This document shows positions 1 through 7,738 of a stretch of 64,000 bases of DNA, piece by piece. The notes under the pieces are model-generated. The model was not told the DNA's origin. It saw only the letters and a list, made by a program, of their open reading frames with translations, and did no database searches. The DNA is from OMII01 sp947467385. Lineage in GTDB: Bacteria; Bdellovibrionota_C; UBA2361; OMII01. The translations under genes and the position numbers were made by a program. The number at the start of each line of letters is the position of its first letter. Position 1 is the stretch's first letter. Location of the stretch: NCBI GenBank assembly GCA_044360075.1, contig JBIKLA010000020.1:1-64000 (forward strand), written 5' to 3'.

Positions 1-540
1 GTGTGTTGGTTGGGGTGCTTGTAGGCGTCGGCGAACTAGTCGGTGTGTTCGTCGGGGTCGGCGTGCTTGTCGGTGTGTTGGTTGGGGTGCTAGTCGGTGT
101 CGGAGTGCTAGTCGGAGTGTTCGTCGGGGTCGGTGTGTTGGTTGGGGTGCTCGTCGGAGTTGGCGAGCTTGTTGGGGTGTTAGTCGGCGTGCTCGTAGGC
201 GTCGGTGAACTAGTTGGTGTGTTCGTCGGGGTCGGCGTGCTGGTCGGTGTGTTGGTTGGGGTGCTTGTAGGCGACGGTGAACTAGTCGGTGTGTTCGTCG
301 GGCTCGGTGTGCTTGTGGGCGTGTTGGTTGGGGTGCTCGTCGGTGTCGGCGTGCTAGTCGGAGTATTCGTCGGAGTTGGCGTGCTTGTTGGGGTGTTCGT
401 CGGCGTCGGTGAATTCGTCGGAGTGTTCGTCGGTGTCGGCGTGCTGGTCGGAGTGTTCGTCGAGGTTGGTGAGTTTGTGGGCGTGTTAGAAGGCGTTGGG
501 GAGTTAGTTGGGGTATTGGTTGGAGTGTTCGTCGGGGTAA
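1..540 (-). repeat. Degenerate tandem array encoding Thr-Pro-rich stalk
   Basis: The DNA is built from many near-copies of short G/T-rich units on the plus strand. On the minus strand these read in frame as PTNTPT, PTSTPT and PTNSPT. The array continues past the left edge. A second, more diverged array lies at about 1090-1610 in the same gene. Unit order varies, so the repeat probably changes length by slippage or recombination. Confidence 0.85.
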
Positions 541-2725
541 AGGTGGGCGGCACATAGTTTCCGATGCAGTAAATGGGCAGCGATGAGCTGCAGAAGGCCC
601 CAGAGCTTGCGCTGATCCAGTCACTCGTTGTGGCGTTACGAGTTCCGAGTACGGTCGTGCCGGGGCTGCTGCTCACCGTCCAGTCGCTGCAGTGGTTTGT
701 GCCGGAGATAGCGCCGTTTGCGTTTGAGCTCGTGAAGACCAAGCCCGTCCCCGCGTCGGCCCTATTCTCGAAATACCCCGGCTTGAAGCTCAGCGTCGGT
801 GTGGGATTGCCGCGATTCCAAAGATTCGCGCGGTTGCTGGCGATGACCTGGCTGTTCATGTTCCATATCTGGCCCGTGCCGCTGGTGCCCGTGGCATTGA
901 CCGCAGCCCATGTGCTCGTCGATACCAGCGGATACCACGTGCCGGTGAATCCCTGTGCAGTTGCGAGCGATTGACAGGTTGAGCGCATGCTTTCGAGACT
1001 CCCCCACCCTCCCCCGGTGTTCGAAACGCTTGAGACGAAGATCGAAAGCTCTTCGTTGGTGTTCTTCCAGCTGATCGCCCATGTGACGGTTGGCGTCGCA
1101 GTGGGCGTTGGCGTCAGGGTTGGGGTGTTCGTACTTGTGGGCGTCGGCGAGTTAGTCGGAGTATCCGTAGCGGTGTTTGTCGGAAGCGGAGAGTTGGTCG
1201 GTGTGGTCGTGGGGCTGTTGGTTGCGCTGGGCGACGCCGTAGGAGTGTTCGTGGGGGTCGGGTTGTTGGTCGGCGTATTGCTCGGAGATGGCGAGGCCGT
1301 CGGTGAACTGCTGGGGGTCGGAGACGCCGACGGTGAAGGAGATGTGGTCGGAGAGCTCGTTGGCGAGGGGCTTGTCGTCGGGCTTTGGGTCGGAGTCGGA
1401 GATGCAGTCGGGGAACTGCTGCTCGTTGGCGTCGAGGAGGCCGTCGGCGTTACAGACGAAGTAGCACTGGGGCTCACCGAAGACGTCGGGCTAGCAGATG
1501 CCATGGCGGTGTTGGCGGGTGTAGACGTCGGCGGAATTGGCGTGGCTGTCGGCGTGCCCGGCCCAGGGGTGCTCGTTGCCGTGGCATCATAGGCTGGCGT
1601 GGTCATATAGCATCCAGGCGAAGAGCAGGATCCTGGGCAGTTAGAGCAATCCCCAACGACGTACGCTCCGCTGCCACTGCCCCCGATGACGGTCATCCCT
1701 TGGCAGTTTGAAAGCTTGCAGTACACCGTCGGCATGCCGGTCGAGGGATCCTTACAGTTGCTGACAAGGCACACCTGGGCGGTCGGCGTAGCGGCAGGCG
1801 TCGGCGTCAAGGGGGGACAGCCGGTCGAACACTCGTAGGCTATCGGCGTGCCCTGAGCGTTATCAGGAACAACACACGCGGGGCTGCCTCCTCCATTGTA
1901 GCACTGAAGTCCTGAGGTGGCGCAGGTGTTCGTCGTGCACATGTCCGGGCATACCCCAAGGGCCGCACAGGCCGACACGCCCTCTGGCGGTGTACACCCC
2001 GGCTCGTTGGCACCGGGCTCATCGTAGCACGAGATGTTCGGGTCATTCGGGCAGCCAACATCGGCGCAAGTCCGGCAGGTTGTGCACTCACTCATCGCCT
2101 CAGGGGGCACGCAGTTAAACGGAGAGTTGGTGGTGTAACAATCCTGAATACCACCGTCGCACTTGCTTGTGTTGCATGCGACAGGGCACTGCGAGCACCA
2201 CATCTCCCCAGAGGGCAACGTGCAGAGACCGCCGTTTACCGTGGTCACGTTATAGCAGGTCGCGCCTCCTACCTGACAGGTGCTCGTACTGTTACAGAGG
2301 CCGCCTGTGCAGCTGTTGCAATTAATGGTTCCATCTTGAGGGGCGGTACATGTCCCGTCTGGGGTGTAGCACTGTTGCTGATCCCCGTAAGCGCACTGGC
2401 TAGTTAAACATGCCTGGCCTGGTGCAGCCTCACTCGTTTGCGGCGACTGGAAAGCGACAACGATAGCAAGCGCTGCGATGAGCGCCACTAAACCGGCAGT
2501 AATCCGGCCCCGATGGGTTACTGAGTTAACGCTCCCACTACCCGGCGCACCATTGGCAGCGAGTGTCTTAACTTCACGCTCGCCACCCTCTCGTTGTTCC
2601 GAGTCCGCGCTGCAAGTGCGCCCACTTCGGGCGCACACGATCCCTAGCCGTCTCAACACAGCGACCCAACCAGCCCAACTCTTCTCTATGGGGTGCCGTA
2701 CATCACCCCGAGGCGTGCGCACCAT
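1..2725 (-). CDS. Giant exported Cys-rich / Thr-Pro-rich protein with DUF1554-like domain (C-terminus beyond left edge)
   Basis: An open minus-strand frame runs from an ATG at 2725 to the window edge, giving at least 908 residues with no stop. Residues about 76-93 are one hydrophobic export or anchor segment after an unusually long N-terminal stretch. Residues about 106-300 hold five Cys modules of roughly 40 residues, each shaped C-x3-4-C, a CY pair, C-x2-P, and usually a final C-x2-C. Residues about 372-545 and 727 onward are Thr/Pro/Ser/Asn arrays of the type PTNTPT, like surface-stalk linkers. Between them, residues about 547-726 resemble DUF1554: it opens with IFVSS, has a CSDW motif and ends in IYCIG. 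No other in-frame ATG lies nearer the hydrophobic segment, so the start is uncertain. Function is unknown; a surface or extracellular adhesin-like role is inference. Confidence 0.75.
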   Translation of the reverse strand, partial: MVRTPRGDVRHPIEKSWAGWVAVLRRLGIVCARSGRTCSADSEQREGGEREVKTLAANGAPGSGSVNSVTHRGRITAGLVALIAALAIVVAFQSPQTSEAAPGQACLTSQCAYGDQQQCYTPDGTCTAPQDGTINCNSCTGGLCNSTSTCQVGGATCYNVTTVNGGLCTLPSGEMWCSQCPVACNTSKCDGGIQDCYTTNSPFNCVPPEAMSECTTCRTCADVGCPNDPNISCYDEPGANEPGCTPPEGVSACAALGVCPDMCTTNTCATSGLQCYNGGGSPACVVPDNAQGTPIAYECSTGCPPLTPTPAATPTAQVCLVSNCKDPSTGMPTVYCKLSNCQGMTVIGGSGSGAYVVGDCSNCPGSCSSPGCYMTTPAYDATATSTPGPGTPTATPIPPTSTPANTAMASASPTSSVSPSATSSVTPTASSTPTSSSSPTASPTPTQSPTTSPSPTSSPTTSPSPSASPTPSSSPTASPSPSNTPTNNPTPTNTPTASPSATNSPTTTPTNSPLPTNTATDTPTNSPTPTSTNTPTLTPTPTATPTVTWAISWKNTNEELSIFVSSVSNTGGGWGSLESMRSTCQSLATAQGFTGTWYPLVSTSTWAAVNATGTSGTGQIWNMNSQVIASNRANLWNRGNPTPTLSFKPGYFENRADAGTGLVFTSSNANGAISGTNHCSDWTVSSSPGTTVLGTRNATTSDWISASSGAFCSSSLPIYCIGNYVPPTFTPTNTPTNTPTNSPTPSNTPTNSPTSTNTPTSTPTPTNTPTNSPTPTNTPTSTPTPTNTPTSTPTPTSTPTNTPTSTPSPTNTPTSSPSPTSTPTNTPTSTPTPTNTPTSSPTPTSTPTNTPTSSPTPTSTPTNTPTPTNTPTSTPTPTSTPTNTPTSTPTPTNTPTSSPTPTSTPTNT

Positions 2726-3630
2726 TTCAGAGTCAGGAATCGGCGGATCGCTTAACTTTCTTTATAGAGACTCGTATGTTAACCCCTCAAAACGGGGTCT
2801 CGCCGACAAGTGCTTGGTGCAACAGACATTATTACTTCAAGTTTTTTGCACATCCACCTTACCAAATCAGCAACTTAGGGGTTTTGGTGACCGGAATCAT
2901 GATTTTCAGTGGGCCCCTGTTCCATGCCCGGGGGGCGCTTGTGGGACACCGGCCAGTAACGACGACGGCTCTTCTGATCATTAAGCGGTCGCGATAAGCA
3001 CCCACGAAACCGCCCTTCTACTCGCGTGGTGCGCGCGTCAGGCACAAGCTAAGGTGATCAATACCAGCTTGCGCGCGAAAAAACCGCGCGCCGCAGGTCT
3101 TCGCAGCTGCCCCCTGCCGTCCGGGCTCATACCTCGATGCAGAAGGCCCTCATCATGCGCAGTCGCACGCCACAAAAATATATTTTTCAAATTTCTACCC
3201 CCGGAGAACCCTGGCTTGAGAGCTCTTCTCTTCTCTCCTCTCCGCTTGCAATCGCTTGAAAGGATGCGGTGCTCGATCAGCCATGAGCACGGACCTCCTA
3301 TCGACTGAGCACAAAAATCCGCGCGTCTCGCCCCCCCAAAAAAGATCTCGCTTCCCTCCCCTCCTCGCTTCGCCGCCGCTGAAGTGGTGGCGAGGGCAGT
3401 GCACGATGCTTCCTATACTGATTTGCGCGAGGAGCGGGCGAAGCTGCAGAGCGCCATTCATCTCGCGCACATTTTCCTTAGGCCCTTTTAAGCTTTGTGG
3501 GGCGTCAGCGAGCTAACGGCGCCGCACATAAGTCTCCAAGCAACATCGAACCAACAGCGGCAACGCCGCGGCATGCACAAAAAGACCTCACGGAGTTGAG
3601 CCATGCGGAACCGAACTTCAGAGAAAAATT
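2726..3630. other. Gene-poor intergenic stretch
   Basis: About 900 bases separate the start of the exported-protein gene from the tandem repeat. Several open frames of 70-90 codons exist on both strands, but they overlap one another, show biased low-complexity composition and match no family I know. I see no RNA gene. The promoter of the leftward gene must lie in the first part, but I could not fix a convincing -35/-10 pair. Confidence 0.5.
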
Positions 3631-3710
3631 GAAAGAAGGAAAGAAGGAAAGAAGGAAAGAAGGAAAGAAGGAAAGAAGGAAAGAAGGAAAGAAGGAAAGA
3701 AGGAAAGAAG
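3631..3710. repeat. Perfect 8-bp tandem repeat, 10 copies of GAAAGAAG
   Basis: Ten uninterrupted, identical copies of GAAAGAAG are followed by a partial GAAA. All purines are on the plus strand. The array starts five bases past the 3' end of the tRNA-Lys gene, so it would be transcribed as a pyrimidine-rich trailer. It is a simple-sequence repeat expected to vary in copy number between strains. Confidence 0.95.
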
Positions 3711-3715
3711 GAAAC

Positions 3716-3791
3716 TGGTGCGCCAGCAGGGATTCGAACCCCGGACCAAGAGATTAAGAGTCTCCTGCTCTACCAACTGAGCTACTAGCGC
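3716..3791 (-). tRNA. tRNA-Lys (anticodon CTT)
   Basis: Read on the minus strand, this is a complete 76-nt cloverleaf. The 7-bp acceptor stem pairs GCGCTAG with CTGGCGC (one G-U), followed by discriminator A and an encoded CCA. U8-A9 are present, the D arm is GCTC...GAGC, the anticodon loop is CTCTTAA giving CTT, and the T loop is TTCGAAT. It stands alone, and an 8-bp tandem repeat lies just past its 3' end. Confidence 0.97.
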
Positions 3792-3888
3792 ACACCCACA
3801 GAACCGACCGGAGTGTAAGACAAAACGGGCATGTAGATCAAGCGATAGGCTCCCTTCTCATCTAGTCCCAAAAGAAGAGCTTGGTTTT

Positions 3889-4488
3889 ATGAGTCACCTT
3901 CTGCTAACGTGCCCGGAAAGTATGCAATACCAAGAGATTCTTAAGTTTTTCTTCGAAATGGGGCACCTCTCACGGGTCAAGCGCGAGGGCTGGCGGCTGC
4001 TTGGAATCGAGAACCCGGAGAGCATCGCAGATCACTCCCTGCGAGCTGCGCAGATCGGGTGGGTGCTGGCTAAGCTCGAAGGCTACCCCAACCCCAATGA
4101 GGTCGCCGCGATGCTCATTTTTCACGATATCGGAGAGACCCGCATCGGGGACATCCATAAGCTGGCTAATCGTTATGTCACCGCCGATGAGGAATCCGCG
4201 GTCAAGGAACAGACTGAGCGCCTCGGCGATGCCGCCAAAGACCTGCGAGCGCTGTGGGACGGCATCGAAAACCGCTCAACGCAGGCGGGCATCATAGCTA
4301 AGGATGCCGACCTCGTTGAGCTCGCTGTCCGCGCCCGTGAGTACATCGAGCGGGGCTTTGCAGATGCCGCCGAATGGTATGAGGCAGCGAAGTCGCGAGT
4401 GCAGACGAAGAGCGCCAAGGAGATCATAGAGGAGCTTCCAAAGCTCTCAAGCACAAGTTGGTGGCACGGCCTGAAAAAACTCGACTAA
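3889..4488 (+). CDS. HD-domain phosphohydrolase (HDDC2/YfbR-like)
   Basis: This is a small metal-dependent HD hydrolase of 199 residues, the usual size for the HDDC2/YfbR group, which includes deoxynucleoside 5'-monophosphatases. The metal-binding set is visible: H49 in the ADHS motif, H79-D80 in FHDIGE, and D139 or D141 in KDADLVEL. A second possible start is the ATG at 3922, which begins where family homology begins; 3889 is kept because a purine-rich AAGAAG lies upstream. The stop codon overlaps the ATG of the RecD2 gene (TAATG), so the two are probably translationally coupled. The substrate cannot be told from sequence. Confidence 0.85.
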   Translation: MSHLLLTCPESMQYQEILKFFFEMGHLSRVKREGWRLLGIENPESIADHSLRAAQIGWVLAKLEGYPNPNEVAAMLIFHDIGETRIGDIHKLANRYVTADEESAVKEQTERLGDAAKDLRALWDGIENRSTQAGIIAKDADLVELAVRAREYIERGFADAAEWYEAAKSRVQTKSAKEIIEELPKLSSTSWWHGLKKLD

Positions 4489-6737
4489 TGACGGAGCAAG
4501 CGACCGAAGCCGAAGTTGTGCGGGGCACGATAGACCGTGTCACCTTCCGCAACCCAACAAACGGTTACTCCGTGATGCAGGTCCTCATTGAGGGAACCCG
4601 CGACCGCATCACCGTCGTAGGAACCGCCCCGTCAGCCGCCGTCGGATCCTACGTCACGATGACGGGCTCTTTTATCACCCACCCCAAGTTCGGCAAGCAG
4701 TTTACCCTTCAGTCAATGACGGAAACGCCGCCCTCAACATCGGATGGTATTGAGCGCTATCTCTCCTCGGGGCTGATCGCGGGAGTAGGCAAAAAAACCG
4801 CCGAGCGCATCGTCAAGGAATATGGCACCCAGTCGCTTGAGGTAATCCGGGCACATCCCGAAAAGATCGCGCAGATCGAGGGGGTTGGAAAGAAAAAAGC
4901 CGAGATCCTCAACGCCGCTCTGATTCAGCAAGGTGAGTTCGACCAGATCCTACGCTTCCTCGTCGAGCACCACATATCCCCCAACCTATCCGCCAAGATC
5001 TACGAGCGCTTCAGGGGAAAGACCGTCGACATCATCAAGGCCGATCCGTACGTGCTCGCCCGCGAGATCCGCGGCGTGGGCTTCCAGACCGCAGACACCA
5101 TAGCAATTAACCTTGGCATTAAGCCCGACTCCCCCAAGCGCCTCAAGGCCGGCCTCTATTTCGCGCTTGAGGCTGGGGCAGACGACGGCCACTGCTACCT
5201 CTCGCGGCAGTCGCTTCTTGATCGCGCCAAGGGGCTACTCGGCCTCGCCGAGGAGGTCGATCTCGACGAGCACGTCGGCCAGCTGATCGGAGAGGGCCTT
5301 CTCACCACCTTCCAGGGCGGTATCTTTCTGCAGCAGTACGACCGGGCCGAGGACTCCGTGGCCCGCTTCATCGCCGAGCGCACCAAGCCGCGCGCGAAGC
5401 ATGCGATCTCAAAAGAAGCCGTGCATTCCTCGATTGCGCAGGCCGAAACAACTCTCGGCGTCGAGCTCTCGCTTGAGCAGAAGATCGCGGTGGAGTCGGC
5501 AGCGGTGCTGCCCCTGCTCATTATCACGGGCGGTCCTGGATGCGGAAAGACGACCGTCATCAAGGCGCTCACCCTCCTCTTCGAGCGGGCCGGCGTCTCC
5601 TTCGCCCTCGCCGCGCCAACCGGCCGCGCCGCGCAGCGCATGTCGCAGGTGTGCAACTCGCCGTCCAGCACCATCCACCGACTCCTCAAGTACGACCCGT
5701 CGACGGGCCACTTCGTCTTCAACGCGCGCAACCAGCTTCCGTATGAGGCCATCATCATCGATGAGGCTTCGATGGTCGACATCCTGCTCGCACGAGACCT
5801 TTTCGCCGCGATTTCGGAGAAATGCACCGTTATTTTGGTCGGCGACAAGGATCAGCTCCCCTCCGTCGGGCCTGGCCGCGTCTTCGGGGATCTCGTGGGC
5901 TGCCGCGACGTGCGAGTGATCGCGCTTTCTCGGCTCTTCCGCCGCGCGCATGAGTCGCACATCAACACCGTGGCCCACATGATCAACTCTGGCGAGGTCC
6001 CCACCATCCCAACCCCGGACGGCGTCACCAAGTCCGACGCGTACTTCATCCAGCGCGACAGCGCCGAGGAGTCCGGCAAGCTTATAGAGAGCCTCGTGGC
6101 AGAGCAGATCCCGCGCAAGTTCGGCTTCTCCGGCTCAGACATCGCCGTGCTCACGCCATCTAACCGCGGGCCACTCGGCACGATTGAGCTCAACAAACGC
6201 ATCCAGGAGCGGCTCAATCCGCGCGCATCCCATTCCGAGGAAGAGATCCTCCCGATCGGCGACACCGAGTTTCGCGTCGGAGACCGGGTGTGCCAGAGGG
6301 TCAACAACTACAAGATCGACCTCACCGGAGTATTTAACGGCGACATGGGAACGGTTGCACAGGTGACCCGCGAGGAGCAGAAACTCTCGGTCGAGCTGTG
6401 GGACGGACGGCTCCTTGACTACCCGCGCAGCGAGGTGGGGCAGCTCTCGCTGGCGTACTCCGTCACCGTGCATCGGTCGCAAGGCATGGAGGTGCCGTGT
6501 GTTGTGCTTGCGCTGGACGACTCGCACTTTACGCTTTTGGAGCGGCAGCTCGTCTATACCGGGGTAACCCGCGCAAAGAAGCTGCTCATAATCGTTGGGT
6601 CGAAGCGGGCGCTCGGGATCGCCGCCAAGCGCGCCCAGACCAAGCGCCGCTGCACCCTCCTGCTCGAGCGCATCGCAGATGTCTCAAGCCCCGCCCAGCC
6701 CCGATTGGTGCCCTTAGATGAAGAATTTATGCAGTGA
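4488..6737 (+). CDS. recD2: RecD2-type ATP-dependent 5'-3' DNA helicase
   Basis: This is an SF1B helicase of 749 residues, a typical RecD2 length, acting in DNA repair outside RecBCD. The N-terminal OB-like and helix-hairpin-helix region includes the repeated GVGKKTAE / GVGKKKAE elements. Walker A (GGPGCGKTT) is at residues 348-356 with K354, Walker B is at D425-E426 (DEAS), and the C-terminal UvrD-like motif VHRSQG is near 661-666. The frame is open 10 codons further upstream, but the ATG at 4488 overlaps the stop of the HD gene and begins just before conserved sequence, so I prefer it. The gene ends nine bases from the converging tyrA. The HD phosphohydrolase coupling suggests nucleotide or DNA maintenance; that is inference. 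Confidence 0.95.
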   Translation: MTEQATEAEVVRGTIDRVTFRNPTNGYSVMQVLIEGTRDRITVVGTAPSAAVGSYVTMTGSFITHPKFGKQFTLQSMTETPPSTSDGIERYLSSGLIAGVGKKTAERIVKEYGTQSLEVIRAHPEKIAQIEGVGKKKAEILNAALIQQGEFDQILRFLVEHHISPNLSAKIYERFRGKTVDIIKADPYVLAREIRGVGFQTADTIAINLGIKPDSPKRLKAGLYFALEAGADDGHCYLSRQSLLDRAKGLLGLAEEVDLDEHVGQLIGEGLLTTFQGGIFLQQYDRAEDSVARFIAERTKPRAKHAISKEAVHSSIAQAETTLGVELSLEQKIAVESAAVLPLLIITGGPGCGKTTVIKALTLLFERAGVSFALAAPTGRAAQRMSQVCNSPSSTIHRLLKYDPSTGHFVFNARNQLPYEAIIIDEASMVDILLARDLFAAISEKCTVILVGDKDQLPSVGPGRVFGDLVGCRDVRVIALSRLFRRAHESHINTVAHMINSGEVPTIPTPDGVTKSDAYFIQRDSAEESGKLIESLVAEQIPRKFGFSGSDIAVLTPSNRGPLGTIELNKRIQERLNPRASHSEEEILPIGDTEFRVGDRVCQRVNNYKIDLTGVFNGDMGTVAQVTREEQKLSVELWDGRLLDYPRSEVGQLSLAYSVTVHRSQGMEVPCVVLALDDSHFTLLERQLVYTGVTRAKKLLIIVGSKRALGIAAKRAQTKRRCTLLLERIADVSSPAQPRLVPLDEEFMQ

Positions 6738-6746
6738 AATGGCGAA

Positions 6747-7589
6747 CTAGCCCGCTGCTAGCGCTGCGATAACCCGGTCGCTCTCCTCAAGCGCTGCGCG
6801 CTCAAAACCCGCAAGCCCGGCCCGCGCACGCTCGAACTCAGCCACGAAGCGGTCAACATCTCGCGCCTCAATCGCGTCCGCAAACACCCGGCTCGACCGC
6901 TCAAGCGCCGCCACGATCTCCCGCACGTACGGGTTAAAGATCTGAATCTCGGCGTACAGGCGGGGGCTCTGCGCCAAGATCCTCCCGATCATGACAAGCC
7001 GCATGCGGTACACCGGGCTAGCAGCGCCGAGGGTGTCTGCAGGATTAAATCCAATCGTTGCCATGCAGTGTCCCGCAACGATCGCCTGAAAGTGGGTCAT
7101 CCCCTGCACGACCGCCATGAGCTTGTCGTGCTGCTCAGGCGCCATCTCCTCAAGCGCAATCCCCTCATCTCTCAGCAGCTCAAGAAAAACAGCGCCCATA
7201 CTGCCCTCGCGAACGTGGCAAACGATGCAGCTCTGCCCTCGTACCGAGAGCAGGCTGGGCGAGAACATCGGATGGAGCGAGAGCACCTCGCTCGGCATCG
7301 CCGCAAGCACTGAAAGAAATGGCGTCTTAACTGAGGTGAGGTCAATCACGAGCTGGCCTGCCCGAACGGCCGGAGCTATCTCGCGCAGCACTCCCTCAGT
7401 GACCCCGATCGGCACAGACACGATGACCGCATCGGCGCGCTCCACGAGCGCCACGTTTGAGAGCTCAGTGCCGACGTCCGAGATGAGCACCTCAATCCCA
7501 CGGCGCTCAAGCACTCCGCGCATCCATGAGCCAAAGAGCCCATGACCTCCAATAATCCCAATCCTGTTGAGCACCCTGTGATCGCTCAT
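6747..7589 (-). CDS. tyrA: Prephenate dehydrogenase, TyrA family
   Basis: This enzyme catalyses NAD(P)-dependent oxidative decarboxylation of prephenate in tyrosine synthesis. The Rossmann motif GHGLFG is at the N-terminus. It is followed by VSVPIGVTE, the LTSVK strand, the catalytic-His region LHPMFSPS, and SSPVYR-like ASPVYRM, all in the order of the E. coli TyrA dehydrogenase half. It has neither a fused chorismate mutase nor an ACT domain, so allosteric control by tyrosine through ACT is not expected. The ATG at 7589 has GGAGGA seven bases upstream, which decides against the GTG two codons earlier. It converges on recD2 with a nine-base gap. Confidence 0.9.
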   Translation of the reverse strand: MSDHRVLNRIGIIGGHGLFGSWMRGVLERRGIEVLISDVGTELSNVALVERADAVIVSVPIGVTEGVLREIAPAVRAGQLVIDLTSVKTPFLSVLAAMPSEVLSLHPMFSPSLLSVRGQSCIVCHVREGSMGAVFLELLRDEGIALEEMAPEQHDKLMAVVQGMTHFQAIVAGHCMATIGFNPADTLGAASPVYRMRLVMIGRILAQSPRLYAEIQIFNPYVREIVAALERSSRVFADAIEARDVDRFVAEFERARAGLAGFERAALEESDRVIAALAAG

Positions 7590-7676
7590 GGACACTTCCT
7601 CCTCAAACGGCGATTTAGGCTCGCGCCCCTCGCCTGCGCCCCTGGCGCCGCTGCTGACCTAGCTTTTCACTAACAC

Positions 7677-7725
7677 ACCCTATTTTCCTGAGTAAGATAG
7701 GTTCTCGTAATCACTAAAATAGGGT
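7677..7725. promoter_or_regulatory. Perfect 10-bp inverted repeat upstream of glycogen synthase
   Basis: ACCCTATTTT at 7677-7686 is matched exactly by AAAATAGGGT at 7716-7725, with a 29-nt spacer. The right arm ends 13 bases before the start codon and overlaps the likely ribosome-binding area (AGGGT). It could be a pair of operator half-sites or an RNA stem that hides the ribosome-binding site. Confidence 0.7.
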
Positions 7726-7738
7726 AGGGTCATCCCCG

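Noticed and set aside
3..557. Plus-strand Val/Gly-repeat ORF (VGVLVGV pattern)
   Set aside because: Antisense shadow of the minus-strand Thr/Pro-rich coding array, which stays in frame with flanking Cys-rich and DUF1554-like coding sequence.
987..1592. Second plus-strand Val/Gly-rich ORF
   Set aside because: Same reason: the minus strand carries Thr/Pro/Ser codons in one continuous frame from 2725 to 1.
3631..3710. Octamer array as a CRISPR
   Set aside because: The units are 8 bp, head to tail and without spacers.
3497..3757. Plus-strand 86-aa ORF with KKERRKEG repeats
   Set aside because: It reads the octamer repeat and then the antisense of tRNA-Lys; there is no coding signal outside these.
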